A stretch of DNA of 64,000 nt from Flavobacteriaceae bacterium MAR_2009_75. GTDB taxonomy: Bacteria > Bacteroidota > Bacteroidia > Flavobacteriales > Flavobacteriaceae. Numbering within the stretch: the stretch's first letter is position 1; every line of letters begins with the position of its first letter. Of this stretch, positions 6,709 through 16,489 are shown in pieces. The stretch is taken from assembly GCA_002813285.1 (NCBI GenBank), contig PHTZ01000001.1, positions 2,727,501-2,791,500 on the forward strand, read 5' to 3'. The notes under the pieces were generated by a model. It searched no databases, was not told the origin of the DNA, and saw nothing but the letters and a program-made list of their open reading frames with translations. The translations under genes were made by a program, and so were the position numbers.

Positions 6709-8937
6709 TTATCCGACGACCTCTTTTTCTAAAATAAACGGCTGGTTATAGACCCGTTTTCCGGTGGCCTTGTACATCGCATTTGCCAAGGCGCCCACAA
6801 CGGGCGGTAGCGAAGGTTCGCCCAAACCAGTGGGGTCGATGCCGTTATCTACAAAATAAGATTCGATGGCTTTTGGCGCTTCGGTATTTCGTATTAATCG
6901 GTAGTCATCAAAATTTTCTTGCTGTGGCACCCCATTTTCAAAGGTCATTTGAGAATAGGTCGCATGCCCGATACCATCGATGATGCCCCCTTCTATTTGG
7001 TTCTTGGCACTGATCGGGTTAATAACGATACCACAATCTACGGCGCACCATACCTTATCGACCTTGGGCTGATTGTTGTTCATAGTGAGGTCTAACACTT
7101 GGGCTACATAACTATTGTGACAATAATAGGCCGAGACCCCTCTTGCCTTATCTCCGGAATTCGACCAGTTTGATTTTTCTTTGACCAGCTTTAATACCCC
7201 AGCATAACGTTCAGGGTCGTAATCGTTCTTTTCGGGGTCGCCCACCGGATCTTTGATTGCTCTGTCGAAGAGTGCCAAACGGAATTCAATCGGGTCTTTA
7301 CCGGCCAGTTCCGAAACTTCGTCCATAAACGATTGTTCTGCGCCAGCGATAAAATTGGAGCGCGGTGCACGCCAGGCACCGGTAGTTATTTTCGTTTCCA
7401 AGCTGGTTTTTTCAGCCAGGTAATTGTCAACGGCACCGGCAGGAAAACGGTTTTCGAATATTAAATCGTCATTGGTGCCCACGCCTTTTACATACCAAGC
7501 GATCAAGTTGTTTTCGGCATCCAATCCTGCTTTGAACTTCACCTTATAGGCAGGGCGGTACGTACCTTGGGTCATATCGTCTTCACGGCTATAGATCAAT
7601 TTGATGGGCGCCTTCGCTTTTTTGGAAATTACGGCTGCCTCTACCCCGAAAGACCCGTAAAGTCTGCGGCCAAAACCACCGCCCATACGCGTCATATCTA
7701 TCTCGATATTTTCCAAGGGCATATCTAATACCGAAGAAATGGTTTTTTCCAAGAACTCGGGCGTTTGTATCGGTCCGCTCAACAGGGCCTTATCATCGGT
7801 TACATTGGCGTAGAAGTTCATTGGTTCCATCGTATTGTGCGCCAAGAACGGAGCACTGTAGGTACGTTCTATCTTTTTTGCCGCATTCTTGAAAGCTTTA
7901 TTGAAATTGCCATCTTTACGGGCCGGTTCTTTTACCGGCGCATCGAGCAATTTGTTGAGGTCGTCACCATAGCTTGCGGTACTTTCGAGGGTTGAAGGGC
8001 CGTCCCATTCAACTTTCAGGGCTTTTTTTGCCTGCATACATTGCCAAGTACTCTCACCGACAATAGCCACCAATTCAGGAATTCCGCCACCGTCGCTCCA
8101 TTGTTTTTCAGCCCCTTCAGGATAGACATTTACATGAAAAATGTCTTTAATACCCGGCATGCCTTTGGCTTCATCGGCGTTCATTGATTTAAAGGTCAGA
8201 CCAAAAGCAGGAGGATGTACGACCATGGCCGTGAGCATACCTTCTTCATAAGTATCGATACCAAATAAAGGTTTGCCGGTCACTATACTGGGGCCGTCAA
8301 CATTTTTACGATCGGTACCAATGATGGTAAAATCTTTTATATCCTTTAATTCAATTTCTTCGGGAGCTTCAATGGTTTCTGGGGCTTCGTCAGGTTTTTC
8401 AATACCTACGGCTGCAGAGGCCATCTCACCGTAACTTGCTGATTTATTACTGGCCTTGTGATGAAGCATTCCCATAGAGGTTGTAACTTCTTCTTCGGGT
8501 ACTTCCCAGGCTTTAGCGGCCGCTTGTTTCAGCATTTTTCGAGCTGTAGCGCCTGCCATGCGTAAACCTTCCCAGCCGGCACGGATCGATTGGCTGCCAC
8601 CCGCCAATTGGCGTTGAAAGACATCCATATTCAAGGGCGCCTGTTCTACGATAACATCTTTCCAATCGACATCGAGTTCATCGGCCACAATCATGGGCAT
8701 GGCCGTTTTTACGTTTTGCCCTATTTCCGGATTTGGAGACATGATGGTTACCAGTCCGTTATCGGCTATTTTTAGAAATCCGTTGATATCGAACCATTCT
8801 TTGGGTAGGCTGTTAACCTCTTCAGGGGTCATTTTACAGGAGGCCAGCCAACTGAAACCAACCACCATACCACCACCGGCCAGGGCCGAGGTTCTTATAA
8901 ATGAGCGTCTACCTATTTTTGTTTTTACGAATGTCAT
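6709..8937 (-). CDS. Molybdopterin-binding subunit of an exported aldehyde/isoquinoline-type oxidoreductase
   Basis: This 742-residue large subunit is of the xanthine dehydrogenase/aldehyde oxidase family, IorB type. A Tat signal (GRRSFIRTSALAGGG, residues 9-23) predicts folded export with the cofactor inserted. Pterin-binding and active-site motifs are visible: GGGFGRR near residue 420, WRAPRSN near 530 and a GLGEPSLPP loop near residue 700 that holds the catalytic Glu. Length and the IorB-like split fit the two-subunit periplasmic enzymes that pass electrons to a c-type cytochrome and lack a FAD subunit. The 2Fe-2S partner lies 22 bases upstream. The substrate is unknown; aldehydes or N-heteroaromatics are typical. 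Confidence 0.93.
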   Translation of the reverse strand: MTFVKTKIGRRSFIRTSALAGGGMVVGFSWLASCKMTPEEVNSLPKEWFDINGFLKIADNGLVTIMSPNPEIGQNVKTAMPMIVADELDVDWKDVIVEQAPLNMDVFQRQLAGGSQSIRAGWEGLRMAGATARKMLKQAAAKAWEVPEEEVTTSMGMLHHKASNKSASYGEMASAAVGIEKPDEAPETIEAPEEIELKDIKDFTIIGTDRKNVDGPSIVTGKPLFGIDTYEEGMLTAMVVHPPAFGLTFKSMNADEAKGMPGIKDIFHVNVYPEGAEKQWSDGGGIPELVAIVGESTWQCMQAKKALKVEWDGPSTLESTASYGDDLNKLLDAPVKEPARKDGNFNKAFKNAAKKIERTYSAPFLAHNTMEPMNFYANVTDDKALLSGPIQTPEFLEKTISSVLDMPLENIEIDMTRMGGGFGRRLYGSFGVEAAVISKKAKAPIKLIYSREDDMTQGTYRPAYKVKFKAGLDAENNLIAWYVKGVGTNDDLIFENRFPAGAVDNYLAEKTSLETKITTGAWRAPRSNFIAGAEQSFMDEVSELAGKDPIEFRLALFDRAIKDPVGDPEKNDYDPERYAGVLKLVKEKSNWSNSGDKARGVSAYYCHNSYVAQVLDLTMNNNQPKVDKVWCAVDCGIVINPISAKNQIEGGIIDGIGHATYSQMTFENGVPQQENFDDYRLIRNTEAPKAIESYFVDNGIDPTGLGEPSLPPVVGALANAMYKATGKRVYNQPFILEKEVVG

Positions 8938-8959
8938 GAGTGTAGTTTTTGGGTTGTAG

Positions 8960-9424
8960 TTAGGCCTGATCGGAACTGGCGGCTATTTTCACGGCTTTTT
9001 TAATTCTAGTGTAAGTGCCGCAACGACAGATATTACCGTTCATTGCGGTAGAAATCTCATCATCTGACGGATTAGGATTGCTCTTTAAAAAGGCCGATGC
9101 CGTCATAATTTGACCGGCTTGACAGTAGCCGCATTGGGGCACATCAACCTCTAACCACGCTTTCTGTACCGGGTGGTCGCCATTTTCAGATAACCCTTCG
9201 ATGGTTGTAACTGCTTGTTCACCTACCGAAGAAACGGGCAATTGGCACGAGCGCACCGCATTATCGCCCAAATGAATGGTACAGGCGCCACATTGGGCAA
9301 TACCGCAACCAAATTTGGTGCCTACGAGTTTAAAATGGTCGCGTAATACCCAGAGCATGGGAGTATTGGGATCAACCTCAATTTCTTGGGTTTTCCCGTT
9401 AATTTTTAAGTTGTATGTAGCCAT
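8960..9424 (-). CDS. 2Fe-2S subunit of the molybdenum hydroxylase (IorA type)
   Basis: This 154-residue ferredoxin-like subunit binds two 2Fe-2S clusters. The plant-type cluster uses the Cys residues of [15 protein letters not shown] and the Cys of RSCQLP. The second helical cluster uses CGYCQAG and CRCGTY, with the family's NGNICRCG ending. It has no signal peptide, as expected for a subunit exported by hitch-hiking with the Tat-targeted large subunit. It is the first gene of the operon 9424-6247. No FAD subunit or XdhC-like maturation gene is in the window. Confidence 0.94.
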   Translation of the reverse strand: MATYNLKINGKTQEIEVDPNTPMLWVLRDHFKLVGTKFGCGIAQCGACTIHLGDNAVRSCQLPVSSVGEQAVTTIEGLSENGDHPVQKAWLEVDVPQCGYCQAGQIMTASAFLKSNPNPSDDEISTAMNGNICRCGTYTRIKKAVKIAASSDQA

Positions 9425-9554
9425 GATTGAAAAGGTTTGCTTGAAATTAGTGATTTTTCTTCTCTAATTGTATGTTGTGTGGTTATGCTAAAAGTTAATT
9501 TGTGTTAAATAATAAAGTTGTGAGAGAATTTGAATGGTGAATTCCTATTAATTT

Positions 9555-10916
9555 TTAATAAATGTTTTTGGTCAAATAACCGTTCTTGAACTTGCCTTCG
9601 GAGTCATATTTTTTGGCTAAGGCCACAAAATCTGAATGCTTTTCATAACGGCTTTGTAACGTTTCGGGATCTAAGGTAAATAGTTTGCCCCAATGTGGCT
9701 TGGTATTGAAAGGGGCGAGAGCTTTTTCAAACTTGGGCAGTAATGCCATTACTTCTTTTGGCTTTTGCTTCCAAGTGGTATGAATCGCAATGCAGTCTTG
9801 TTTATAGCAGGGGCTCATCCAAAAATTATCGGCCGCAATGGATCTAATCTCGGAAATGAGAATATGCGGAAAGAGTTCACCTTTCATTTTTTCAATCGCC
9901 AAAAGGGCTTCAACAGCATACTCACGGGGAACAAAATATTCTGATTGTAATTCTTCACCGGCGCTGGGGGTAAAACCCATTTTAAAATGGGGCAGCCGGT
10001 CGTACCACGGCCCGGGAACTCCCATCTGCTCGGTGCAGTTGACAGCGTCTAATTTTACGATGGGATGAATATTCTTTTTGGCAGGTGTGGCTCCATAAAA
10101 ATTTTTACCTAATTCTGCCATTTCTTGTGACACTTTTCGCTTAACCCATACCTCGCTCACTTTGTTGTCTTGCCAATCGGTGAACAGGCTTACACTATAG
10201 CCACTTGACATAATTTCCTCAAAATTCGAAGTAACCGATTCTAAGGGCAAGTTCAAAAAAACATCTTGCTGAACTTCAAACGTATCTTCAAGCATCAGAG
10301 TTACTTTGGTAATAATGCCAAAGGCTCCCAAGCCCACTACTACCGCAGCGAAGTCAGGGTGCTCTCGGTTTAGGGTAGAAAGGCTGCCATCTGATTTTAC
10401 TAACTCGAGCGATAGCACCTGACCCGCTAAATTTTTGTTGTTTACACCTGACCCGTGGGTAGCCGTAGCACAGGCACCCGCAACCGAAATATGAGGCAAT
10501 GATGCCAAGTTGTGCAGTGCAAAACCTTTTTTATCCAACATTTCTGCAAAGTCACCATACCGCGCACCGGCCTCTATCGTCAGGGTTTTATTCGCTTTAT
10601 CAAGCTCGATGACCTTATTTAAGTTTTTAGTGGAAATCTGATTTTTCGGGCTATCGGCGATATCGTTGAAGCAATGAGTAGAACCCAAGGCTTTCTGAAT
10701 ATCTAATTTTTTGACCAGTTGCTGTACTTCCTCAACAGATTTTGGTTCATAAATGGTATCGGCCTTGTAGGTATAGTTACCGGCCCAGTTGGTTCTTTTC
10801 AAGATTTCTTTAGATTTTATGGCCTGTTTGGTGTCCTTTTTACAAGAAACCATCGGTGTCAGCATACTGCCCACAACGGCAGCGGAGGTGGTTTTAATAA
10901 ATTTTTTGCGTTTCAT
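9555..10916 (-). CDS. FAD-dependent sugar-1,4-lactone oxidase-like lipoprotein
   Basis: This is a 453-residue exported flavoprotein. The N-terminus (MKRKKFIKTTSAAVV, then a Cys in PMVSCK) reads as a lipoprotein or Tat-like signal. An FAD-binding type 4 (VAO/PCMH) domain follows with TLTIEAGARYGDF and SVAGACATATHGSG, residues ~85-210. The C-terminal half is the ALO (D-arabinono-1,4-lactone oxidase) domain, ending in the typical KPHWGKLF at ~415 and YEKHSDFVALAKKYD. Family enzymes oxidise aldonolactones or alditols with O2 or another acceptor. It lies 130 bases upstream of the molybdenum hydroxylase operon on the same strand, which hints at related oxidative sugar metabolism outside the cytoplasm. 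Confidence 0.9.
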   Translation of the reverse strand: MKRKKFIKTTSAAVVGSMLTPMVSCKKDTKQAIKSKEILKRTNWAGNYTYKADTIYEPKSVEEVQQLVKKLDIQKALGSTHCFNDIADSPKNQISTKNLNKVIELDKANKTLTIEAGARYGDFAEMLDKKGFALHNLASLPHISVAGACATATHGSGVNNKNLAGQVLSLELVKSDGSLSTLNREHPDFAAVVVGLGAFGIITKVTLMLEDTFEVQQDVFLNLPLESVTSNFEEIMSSGYSVSLFTDWQDNKVSEVWVKRKVSQEMAELGKNFYGATPAKKNIHPIVKLDAVNCTEQMGVPGPWYDRLPHFKMGFTPSAGEELQSEYFVPREYAVEALLAIEKMKGELFPHILISEIRSIAADNFWMSPCYKQDCIAIHTTWKQKPKEVMALLPKFEKALAPFNTKPHWGKLFTLDPETLQSRYEKHSDFVALAKKYDSEGKFKNGYLTKNIY

Positions 10917-11103
10917 AAAGGTGAAATGTAAGTTGATGGAGTGTTAGACAAGTTACTAAACATCACTGAATAATTTTCTTGTATGTTATTGGGTTTGTAA
11001 AAGCATTTGGTTCTATAGTAATAACCGATATGTTATCTTCGTAAAATGTTAGAATTGATATGAAATACACTGAGGAAGGCCAAATAGGATAAATGTTAAC
11101 CAT

Positions 11104-11871
11104 ATGAAAATTAGCAACAAAACGTTTTTGATTACCGGTGGGGCTTCCGGATTGGGATTGGCCACTGCACAAATGGTCATCGAGAATGGAGGAAAAGCCA
11201 TTTTGGCCGATGTGAACGAAGAAACTGGAAAACTGTCAGAAAAAAAATTGGGAGCGAATGCTCTTTTCGTGAAGACCGATGTGACCGATGAGGAAAATGT
11301 AAGGGAAACAATTCAAATGGGACTCGACCATTTCGGGCTTTTGCATGGTGCAATCAACTGCGCCGGTATTGGGCCAGGAGAGCGTATTTTAGGCAGAAAG
11401 GGAGTACACCGACTCTCTTCTTTTAGCAAGGTGATTCAAATCAACTTGATAGGCACTTTTAATGTGATGCGCCTCGCGGCGGAAGCTATGCAGAACAATA
11501 GCCCAGAAGAAAGCGGAGAGCGTGGCTTAATTATAAATACGGCGTCGGTGGCGGCTTACGAAGGCCAGATAGGGCAGGCTGCTTATTCGGCATCAAAGGG
11601 TGGAATTATTTCAATGATGTTACCTGCGGCCAGGGAATTGGCCCGTTTTGGCATACGCGTAATGACCATTGCACCGGGTACTTTTGAGACTCCATTATTA
11701 ATGGGTTTTTCCGAGGAAGTAAAAGAGTCTCTAGGTCAACAGGTGCCATTTCCATCCCGTTTAGGAAAACCTGAAGAGTACGCCCAATTGGCCAAACATA
11801 TTATTGAAAACCAAATGCTGAACGGAGAGACCATTCGTTTAGATGGTGCCATACGTATGGCCGCCAAATAA
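11104..11871 (+). CDS. SDR-family 3-hydroxyacyl-CoA dehydrogenase-like protein
   Basis: This 255-residue classical short-chain dehydrogenase has TGGASGLG for NAD binding (residues 11-18), NCAG at ~82 and a catalytic Ser-Tyr-Lys set ([10 protein letters not shown], then YSASK at ~160). The sequence is closest in style to the HSD17B10/3-hydroxyacyl-CoA dehydrogenase type (insert at [13 protein letters not shown]; ending [17 protein letters not shown]). It overlaps the acyl-CoA ligase gene by 29 bases, so the pair is translationally coupled. It probably oxidises a 3-hydroxyacyl-CoA made from the ligase product; that step is inference from context. Confidence 0.9.
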   Translation: MKISNKTFLITGGASGLGLATAQMVIENGGKAILADVNEETGKLSEKKLGANALFVKTDVTDEENVRETIQMGLDHFGLLHGAINCAGIGPGERILGRKGVHRLSSFSKVIQINLIGTFNVMRLAAEAMQNNSPEESGERGLIINTASVAAYEGQIGQAAYSASKGGIISMMLPAARELARFGIRVMTIAPGTFETPLLMGFSEEVKESLGQQVPFPSRLGKPEEYAQLAKHIIENQMLNGETIRLDGAIRMAAK

Positions 11872-13735
11872 TGAAAATAACCTTTTGGAAACCAATCAAG
11901 ACATATCTTATTTAGAAGTACCCACCGCACCCATCGCCATAACGAAAGAAACCCGTAAAGATGGTAGTATTTTATTGCACTCACAAGTACCATTGGAAAC
12001 CTACCCGAAAACGGTAACTGAGCGCTTAAGGTATTGGGCCGAAATTGCACCCGAAAAAACTATGATTGCCCAACGTGATGTTGATGGCAATTGGATGAAG
12101 CTTTCCTATGCCCAAGTTTGGGAAAAAGTGCAGCGCATCGGTCAATTTTTGCTAAATAGCGATGCCAATGTTGAACGTCCTGTAGCTGTTCTTTCGGGCA
12201 ATAGTTGGCAGCATGCACTTTTGGCGTTGGCAGCCCAGCATGTGGGTATTCCCTTTTCGGCGATTAGTCCTGCGTATTCATTAAAATCCACCGATTTAAA
12301 GAAGTTAAAACACTGTTTGGAAGTGTTGACGCCCGGACTCATATTTGTTCAAGATGGTTTACAATTCAAAAAAATTCTGGAAGCGGTCGATGTTGCCTGT
12401 ACATTGGTTACGGCTAAAAATGAAATCGGAGATAGTATTTCTTTTAAAACGGTATTGAAAACCGAGATAACTTCTGAAGTAGCCGAGGCAAATGCGAAAG
12501 TGGAAGCTTCTACCGTGGCTAAAATTCTTTTTACTTCCGGTTCAACGGGTATGCCCAAAGGCGTAATCAATACACAGGGCAACCTGACCTGCAACCTTCA
12601 GCAGATTACACAAACCTATCCCTTTGTTAAAAATGGTCAATTAACTTTGGTAGATTGGTTGCCCTGGAGTCATACTTTTGGGGGCAACCACAATTTTGGG
12701 TTGGTATTTTTCAATGGAGGAACCTTATATATAGATGATGGAAACCCCTCTCCCGAAGGTACCAAGGTTACCGTGAATAACTTAAAAGAGATAGCCCCCA
12801 CGGTATATTTTAACGTGCCCAAAGGTTTTGAAGAGTTGGTGACTCAGTTGCGGGCAGATGAGGCGCTTTGTAAGCACTTTTTCAGTAAGCTGAAAATGTT
12901 ATTTTTCGGGGGAGCCAGTCTTTCACAATATGTAAGAGATAGTTTAGACGAGCTTGCCATAAAATCGATAGGAAAACGTATTTTGATTTCCTCCGGATAC
13001 GGAATGACCGAGGCTTGCCCTTCTACCATGTTCAATACGCGTTATGACCAACGAGCGGGCAATCTTGGTGTTCCCGTGCCTGGTATTGCAACAAAACTAG
13101 TGCCTTACGATGATACTTTTGAAGTACGATTTAAGGGTCCGAATATAAGTCCCGGATATTGGCGTAACCCCATGCAAACATCTAGTGCTTTTGATGAAGA
13201 GGGCTATTTTAAAAGTGCAGATGGCCTCAAATTTGCCGATAATCTCAACCCGAATGCAGGCTTAATATATGACGGGCGTATTACCGAAAATTTTAAGCTG
13301 AATTCCGGTACTTGGGTGAATGTAGGTATTATGAGAAGCAAGTTGATCGCCGCTTCTCAAGGCATAGTGCGAGATGTAGTCTTGACAGGCCATGATAGAG
13401 ATTTTGTGGGCGCCATACTTTTCTTAGATTTTGCAAATTGTACGGCAGTAGCACAATTGTCACCCAGTTCAACACTACAGGAGATTTGTAAATCTAAAGA
13501 GGTGCAATCAATTATTCAAGAAGCATTGACAGACTTGGCAAGTCAGGGTTCAGGTGCGTCTACTATTATTAGACGGGCAATGATTGCAGATTTTGAACTC
13601 TGTGTTAAAAAAGCTGAAATTACCGACAAGGGTTCCATTAATCAACGTTCCGTTCTTATGAATCGCAAGGCGTTAGTTAATCGCTTATATGAACTTAGTG
13701 AAGTTGATGGAGTTGTCGAAATTGAGCGCTCTTAG
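11843..13735 (+). CDS. Feruloyl-CoA synthetase-like acyl-CoA ligase
   Basis: This 630-residue ANL adenylate-forming enzyme has the ATP-binding P-loop [12 protein letters not shown] (~residue 230), the SSGYGMTEA motif (~390) and [19 protein letters not shown] (~475), the last typical of long feruloyl-CoA synthetases (~620 aa). It would activate a cinnamate-like or other aromatic acid with ATP and CoA. The start is uncertain: GTG 11843 overlaps the SDR gene, and TTG 11882 is the next in-frame option. The enoyl-CoA hydratase/aldolase that usually follows in ferulate catabolism is absent here. Confidence 0.88.
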   Translation: MVPYVWPPNNENNLLETNQDISYLEVPTAPIAITKETRKDGSILLHSQVPLETYPKTVTERLRYWAEIAPEKTMIAQRDVDGNWMKLSYAQVWEKVQRIGQFLLNSDANVERPVAVLSGNSWQHALLALAAQHVGIPFSAISPAYSLKSTDLKKLKHCLEVLTPGLIFVQDGLQFKKILEAVDVACTLVTAKNEIGDSISFKTVLKTEITSEVAEANAKVEASTVAKILFTSGSTGMPKGVINTQGNLTCNLQQITQTYPFVKNGQLTLVDWLPWSHTFGGNHNFGLVFFNGGTLYIDDGNPSPEGTKVTVNNLKEIAPTVYFNVPKGFEELVTQLRADEALCKHFFSKLKMLFFGGASLSQYVRDSLDELAIKSIGKRILISSGYGMTEACPSTMFNTRYDQRAGNLGVPVPGIATKLVPYDDTFEVRFKGPNISPGYWRNPMQTSSAFDEEGYFKSADGLKFADNLNPNAGLIYDGRITENFKLNSGTWVNVGIMRSKLIAASQGIVRDVVLTGHDRDFVGAILFLDFANCTAVAQLSPSSTLQEICKSKEVQSIIQEALTDLASQGSGASTIIRRAMIADFELCVKKAEITDKGSINQRSVLMNRKALVNRLYELSEVDGVVEIERS

Positions 13736-13806
13736 AATATTATATATTCAACTGTTAGGTTGGAATAATGTATTTTAGGCGTGAACATGTTTAATACTTG
13801 TTAGCC

Positions 13807-14526
13807 ATGAAATGTATTGCTGTTTTGTTTGCGTTGATGAGTCTAACGGTTAAGGCCCAAACCGATAATCATAATATGGAACTGAAGGTTAAAGAAATAA
13901 AGTATACCGACAAAATTGATTTGAATGTGGTTTCACGCTTGTTGGAAGAACATGCTGAGAATAACAGGATTGCAACTTTAAATTGGGATTCCTTTTCGTA
14001 TTTGCCCTTGGTTGAATTTCGAATTGCAAGACATGAAAATAATTTGTGGCTCAAGTTCAATGTGAGCGAAGAAAATATATTGGCTCAATTTACCGAGCCT
14101 AATTCTTCTACCCATAAAGACAGTTGTGTAGAGTTTTTTGTTGACCCCCTGCAAAATGGAAACTATTATAATTTTGAATTTAATTGTATCGGTACTACGC
14201 ATTTGGCTTATGGTCCTGATAGGCACGATAGAAAATTTGTAGATCCAAAAATTATTCAAGAGAAAATTCAGGTTAAATCTAGCCTAGGCGACCAGCCATT
14301 TAAAGAAAAAGGAGGGGGGCATAATTGGGAAATGACCATAATTATACCTGCCGATATTTTTGTTTTTTCAGATAAGATCGATTTTTCAGATTTAACGGCA
14401 AAGGCCAATTTCTACAAATGCGGTGATGATACTTCTAAGCAACATTATGTAAGTTGGAATTCGGTTGATACCGACCGGCCCGACTTTCATCGTTCAGAGT
14501 TCTTCGGAACCTTGGTGTTTGATTGA
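13807..14526 (+). CDS. Exported carbohydrate-binding family 9-like protein
   Basis: Started at ATG 13807 (the TTG at 13798 adds only three residues), it encodes 239 residues with a short signal peptide ending near KAQ. The body resembles the CBM9/DOMON-like sandwich often seen alone in Flavobacteriaceae: VEFRIARHENNLWLKFNVSE, then DSCVEFFVDP, YNFEFNCIGT and a terminal FHRSEFFGTLVFD. Such domains bind sugars or haem. There is no catalytic domain. It precedes the sugar dehydrogenase operon by 186 bases on the same strand, so it may assist sugar handling there. Confidence 0.85.
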   Translation: MKCIAVLFALMSLTVKAQTDNHNMELKVKEIKYTDKIDLNVVSRLLEEHAENNRIATLNWDSFSYLPLVEFRIARHENNLWLKFNVSEENILAQFTEPNSSTHKDSCVEFFVDPLQNGNYYNFEFNCIGTTHLAYGPDRHDRKFVDPKIIQEKIQVKSSLGDQPFKEKGGGHNWEMTIIIPADIFVFSDKIDFSDLTAKANFYKCGDDTSKQHYVSWNSVDTDRPDFHRSEFFGTLVFD

Positions 14527-14712
14527 TAAGTAATTATAATTTTTAGCTTTATTGCCCACCTTTTAAGACTACTTCTAGAGCTAATACCGGTTATTTTAAT
14601 GTGTTCGAACACATTTTCTTAAGGTTTGCTTGTACATATAAAAAAAGTGCACTACTTTAAGTGTGTTATTTTGAGGGAAATAGCATACCACTAGCCAAAC
14701 TAACCTGAAATT

Positions 14713-16476
14713 ATGAAGCCTTATTTCACCCCAAAGAATTCCTATTTGGCGCTTTGGGCCATGGCACTGTTAGTGCAATGCAGCCCCGAGGCGAAAGAAG
14801 GAAATCTCTTTTTACCCGACGGTTTTAAATCTACAGTGGTAATTGAAGAAATTGAGGAAACTGTCAGGCATTTGGCGGTAACCGATGACCACATCATTTA
14901 TGCCAAAATGAGAAATGCACAGCCGAATACTGCTGTTATGGCCCTTAGAGATATTGATGGCGACGACTACGCAGATGAAACCTTAAAATTCGGAGGTAGT
15001 GAAAAAGGGTCACGATGGAGCTATTCCACAGCCATGCGTGTATATAATGGGTATATTTATTATAGTTCTGATTTAGTGGTATACCGTCAAAAATTGAAGG
15101 CCGATACAATGTCTCCCGTAGGCGATGTTGAAGTAGTATTGACCGATGACCACGAGCATGGCAAACATGAACATATCGGTAAACCGATAGCCTTTGATAA
15201 TAAAGGTCATATGTATGTACCTTTTGGTGCACCATCGAACGCCTGTCAAGAACCTAAACGTACTCCTGGTGCACCAGGCCTTGACCCTTGCCCCCAATTA
15301 GAAGACCATGCAGGTATTTGGCGTTTTGATGCCAATAAGTTAGGGCAGACCCAAAAAGATGGTTATAAGTATGCTTCAGGCATTCGAAGTCTGGTGGCAA
15401 TGAACTGGAATCCGGTAGATGAAGAGCTTTACGGGGTAGTACATGGGCGAGACGACCTGTTGCGTCTATGGCCAAATATTTACACCCCACAAGAGAGTGC
15501 TTTATTGCCTTCCGAAGAATTTATTCGAATTAAAGAAGGTGCTCATTTTGGTTGGCCTTATTGCTATTACGATCAACTAAAAGATAAAAAAGTATTATCT
15601 CCCGAATATGGAGGAGACGGTGAAATCGTTGGTCGTTGTTCAGATTACGAAGATCCGATTATTGGTTTCCCAGGGCATTGGGCACCGAACGACTTAGTTT
15701 TTTATGAAGGAGAGCAGTTTCCGGAACGTTATAAAAATGGTGCGTTTATCACTTTTCACGGTTCGACCAATAGGGCCCCTTATCCGCAATCCGGATATTT
15801 TGTGGGCTTTGTGCCATTCGAAAATGGAAAACCGAGCGGTGATTTTGAAATATTTGCTGATGGTTTTGCCCAAGTAGATCCTATCATTAATACTAAAGAT
15901 GCCGCACACCGACCAATGGGGCTCGCTATCGGACCCGATGGAGAACTTTACATTTCAGATTCCGTAAAGGGCAAAATATGGAAGGTAGTCTATCAGGGAG
16001 ATAAAGAAAAATTCGGGGAAGACCAGTTATCGGCAATGGAAGAGCGAAAACAACTTTCGCATATTAGAACCCCTGATATCGATAAAGACAACCTCATGCC
16101 AAAGAATTTAGTCGGCGGGGCAAAAATTTATCAGCAGTATTGCAGTGCTTGCCATCAAATGAACGGTAGGGGCGCCTCGGGAAGATTCCCCCCTCTTATG
16201 GAAACCGATTGGGTAACTGGAGACAAAGCACGACTAATCAAGGTATTGTTGAACGGTATGGAGGGTAGCCTGAAGGTAGGTGATGAGGTCTATAATGGTA
16301 TGATGCCACAGCATAGCTTTTTAAAAGATATAGAAATTGCCCAAGTTTTGACTTACATACGCTCAAGTTTTGGTAATGAGGCTTCGGAAATAAAGGAAAA
16401 TGAAGTGGCCAAAATAAGAAATGACCAAGAAAATAGCGGGTCACCCAGTGAACCGATCAAAGTAACAACAGAATAA
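14713..16476 (+). CDS. Sorbosone/PQQ-type sugar dehydrogenase fused to cytochrome c, lipoprotein
   Basis: This is a 587-residue exported protein with a lipobox Cys at residue 23 (ALLVQC). Residues ~30-440 form a six-bladed propeller like the soluble glucose/sorbosone dehydrogenases (GIRSLVAMNWNP; FIRIKEGAHFGWPYCYYD; HWAPNDLVFYEGEQFP; PMGLAIGPDGELYISDS). Residues ~465-560 are a class I cytochrome c with haem motif CSACH (Cys477-His481) and a probable Met ligand in GMMPQHS. Electrons from sugar or polyol oxidation would pass to the attached haem. It heads a six-gene same-strand run with 13-48-base gaps. Confidence 0.9.
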   Translation: MKPYFTPKNSYLALWAMALLVQCSPEAKEGNLFLPDGFKSTVVIEEIEETVRHLAVTDDHIIYAKMRNAQPNTAVMALRDIDGDDYADETLKFGGSEKGSRWSYSTAMRVYNGYIYYSSDLVVYRQKLKADTMSPVGDVEVVLTDDHEHGKHEHIGKPIAFDNKGHMYVPFGAPSNACQEPKRTPGAPGLDPCPQLEDHAGIWRFDANKLGQTQKDGYKYASGIRSLVAMNWNPVDEELYGVVHGRDDLLRLWPNIYTPQESALLPSEEFIRIKEGAHFGWPYCYYDQLKDKKVLSPEYGGDGEIVGRCSDYEDPIIGFPGHWAPNDLVFYEGEQFPERYKNGAFITFHGSTNRAPYPQSGYFVGFVPFENGKPSGDFEIFADGFAQVDPIINTKDAAHRPMGLAIGPDGELYISDSVKGKIWKVVYQGDKEKFGEDQLSAMEERKQLSHIRTPDIDKDNLMPKNLVGGAKIYQQYCSACHQMNGRGASGRFPPLMETDWVTGDKARLIKVLLNGMEGSLKVGDEVYNGMMPQHSFLKDIEIAQVLTYIRSSFGNEASEIKENEVAKIRNDQENSGSPSEPIKVTTE

Positions 16477-16489
16477 TAGATTAACACTT

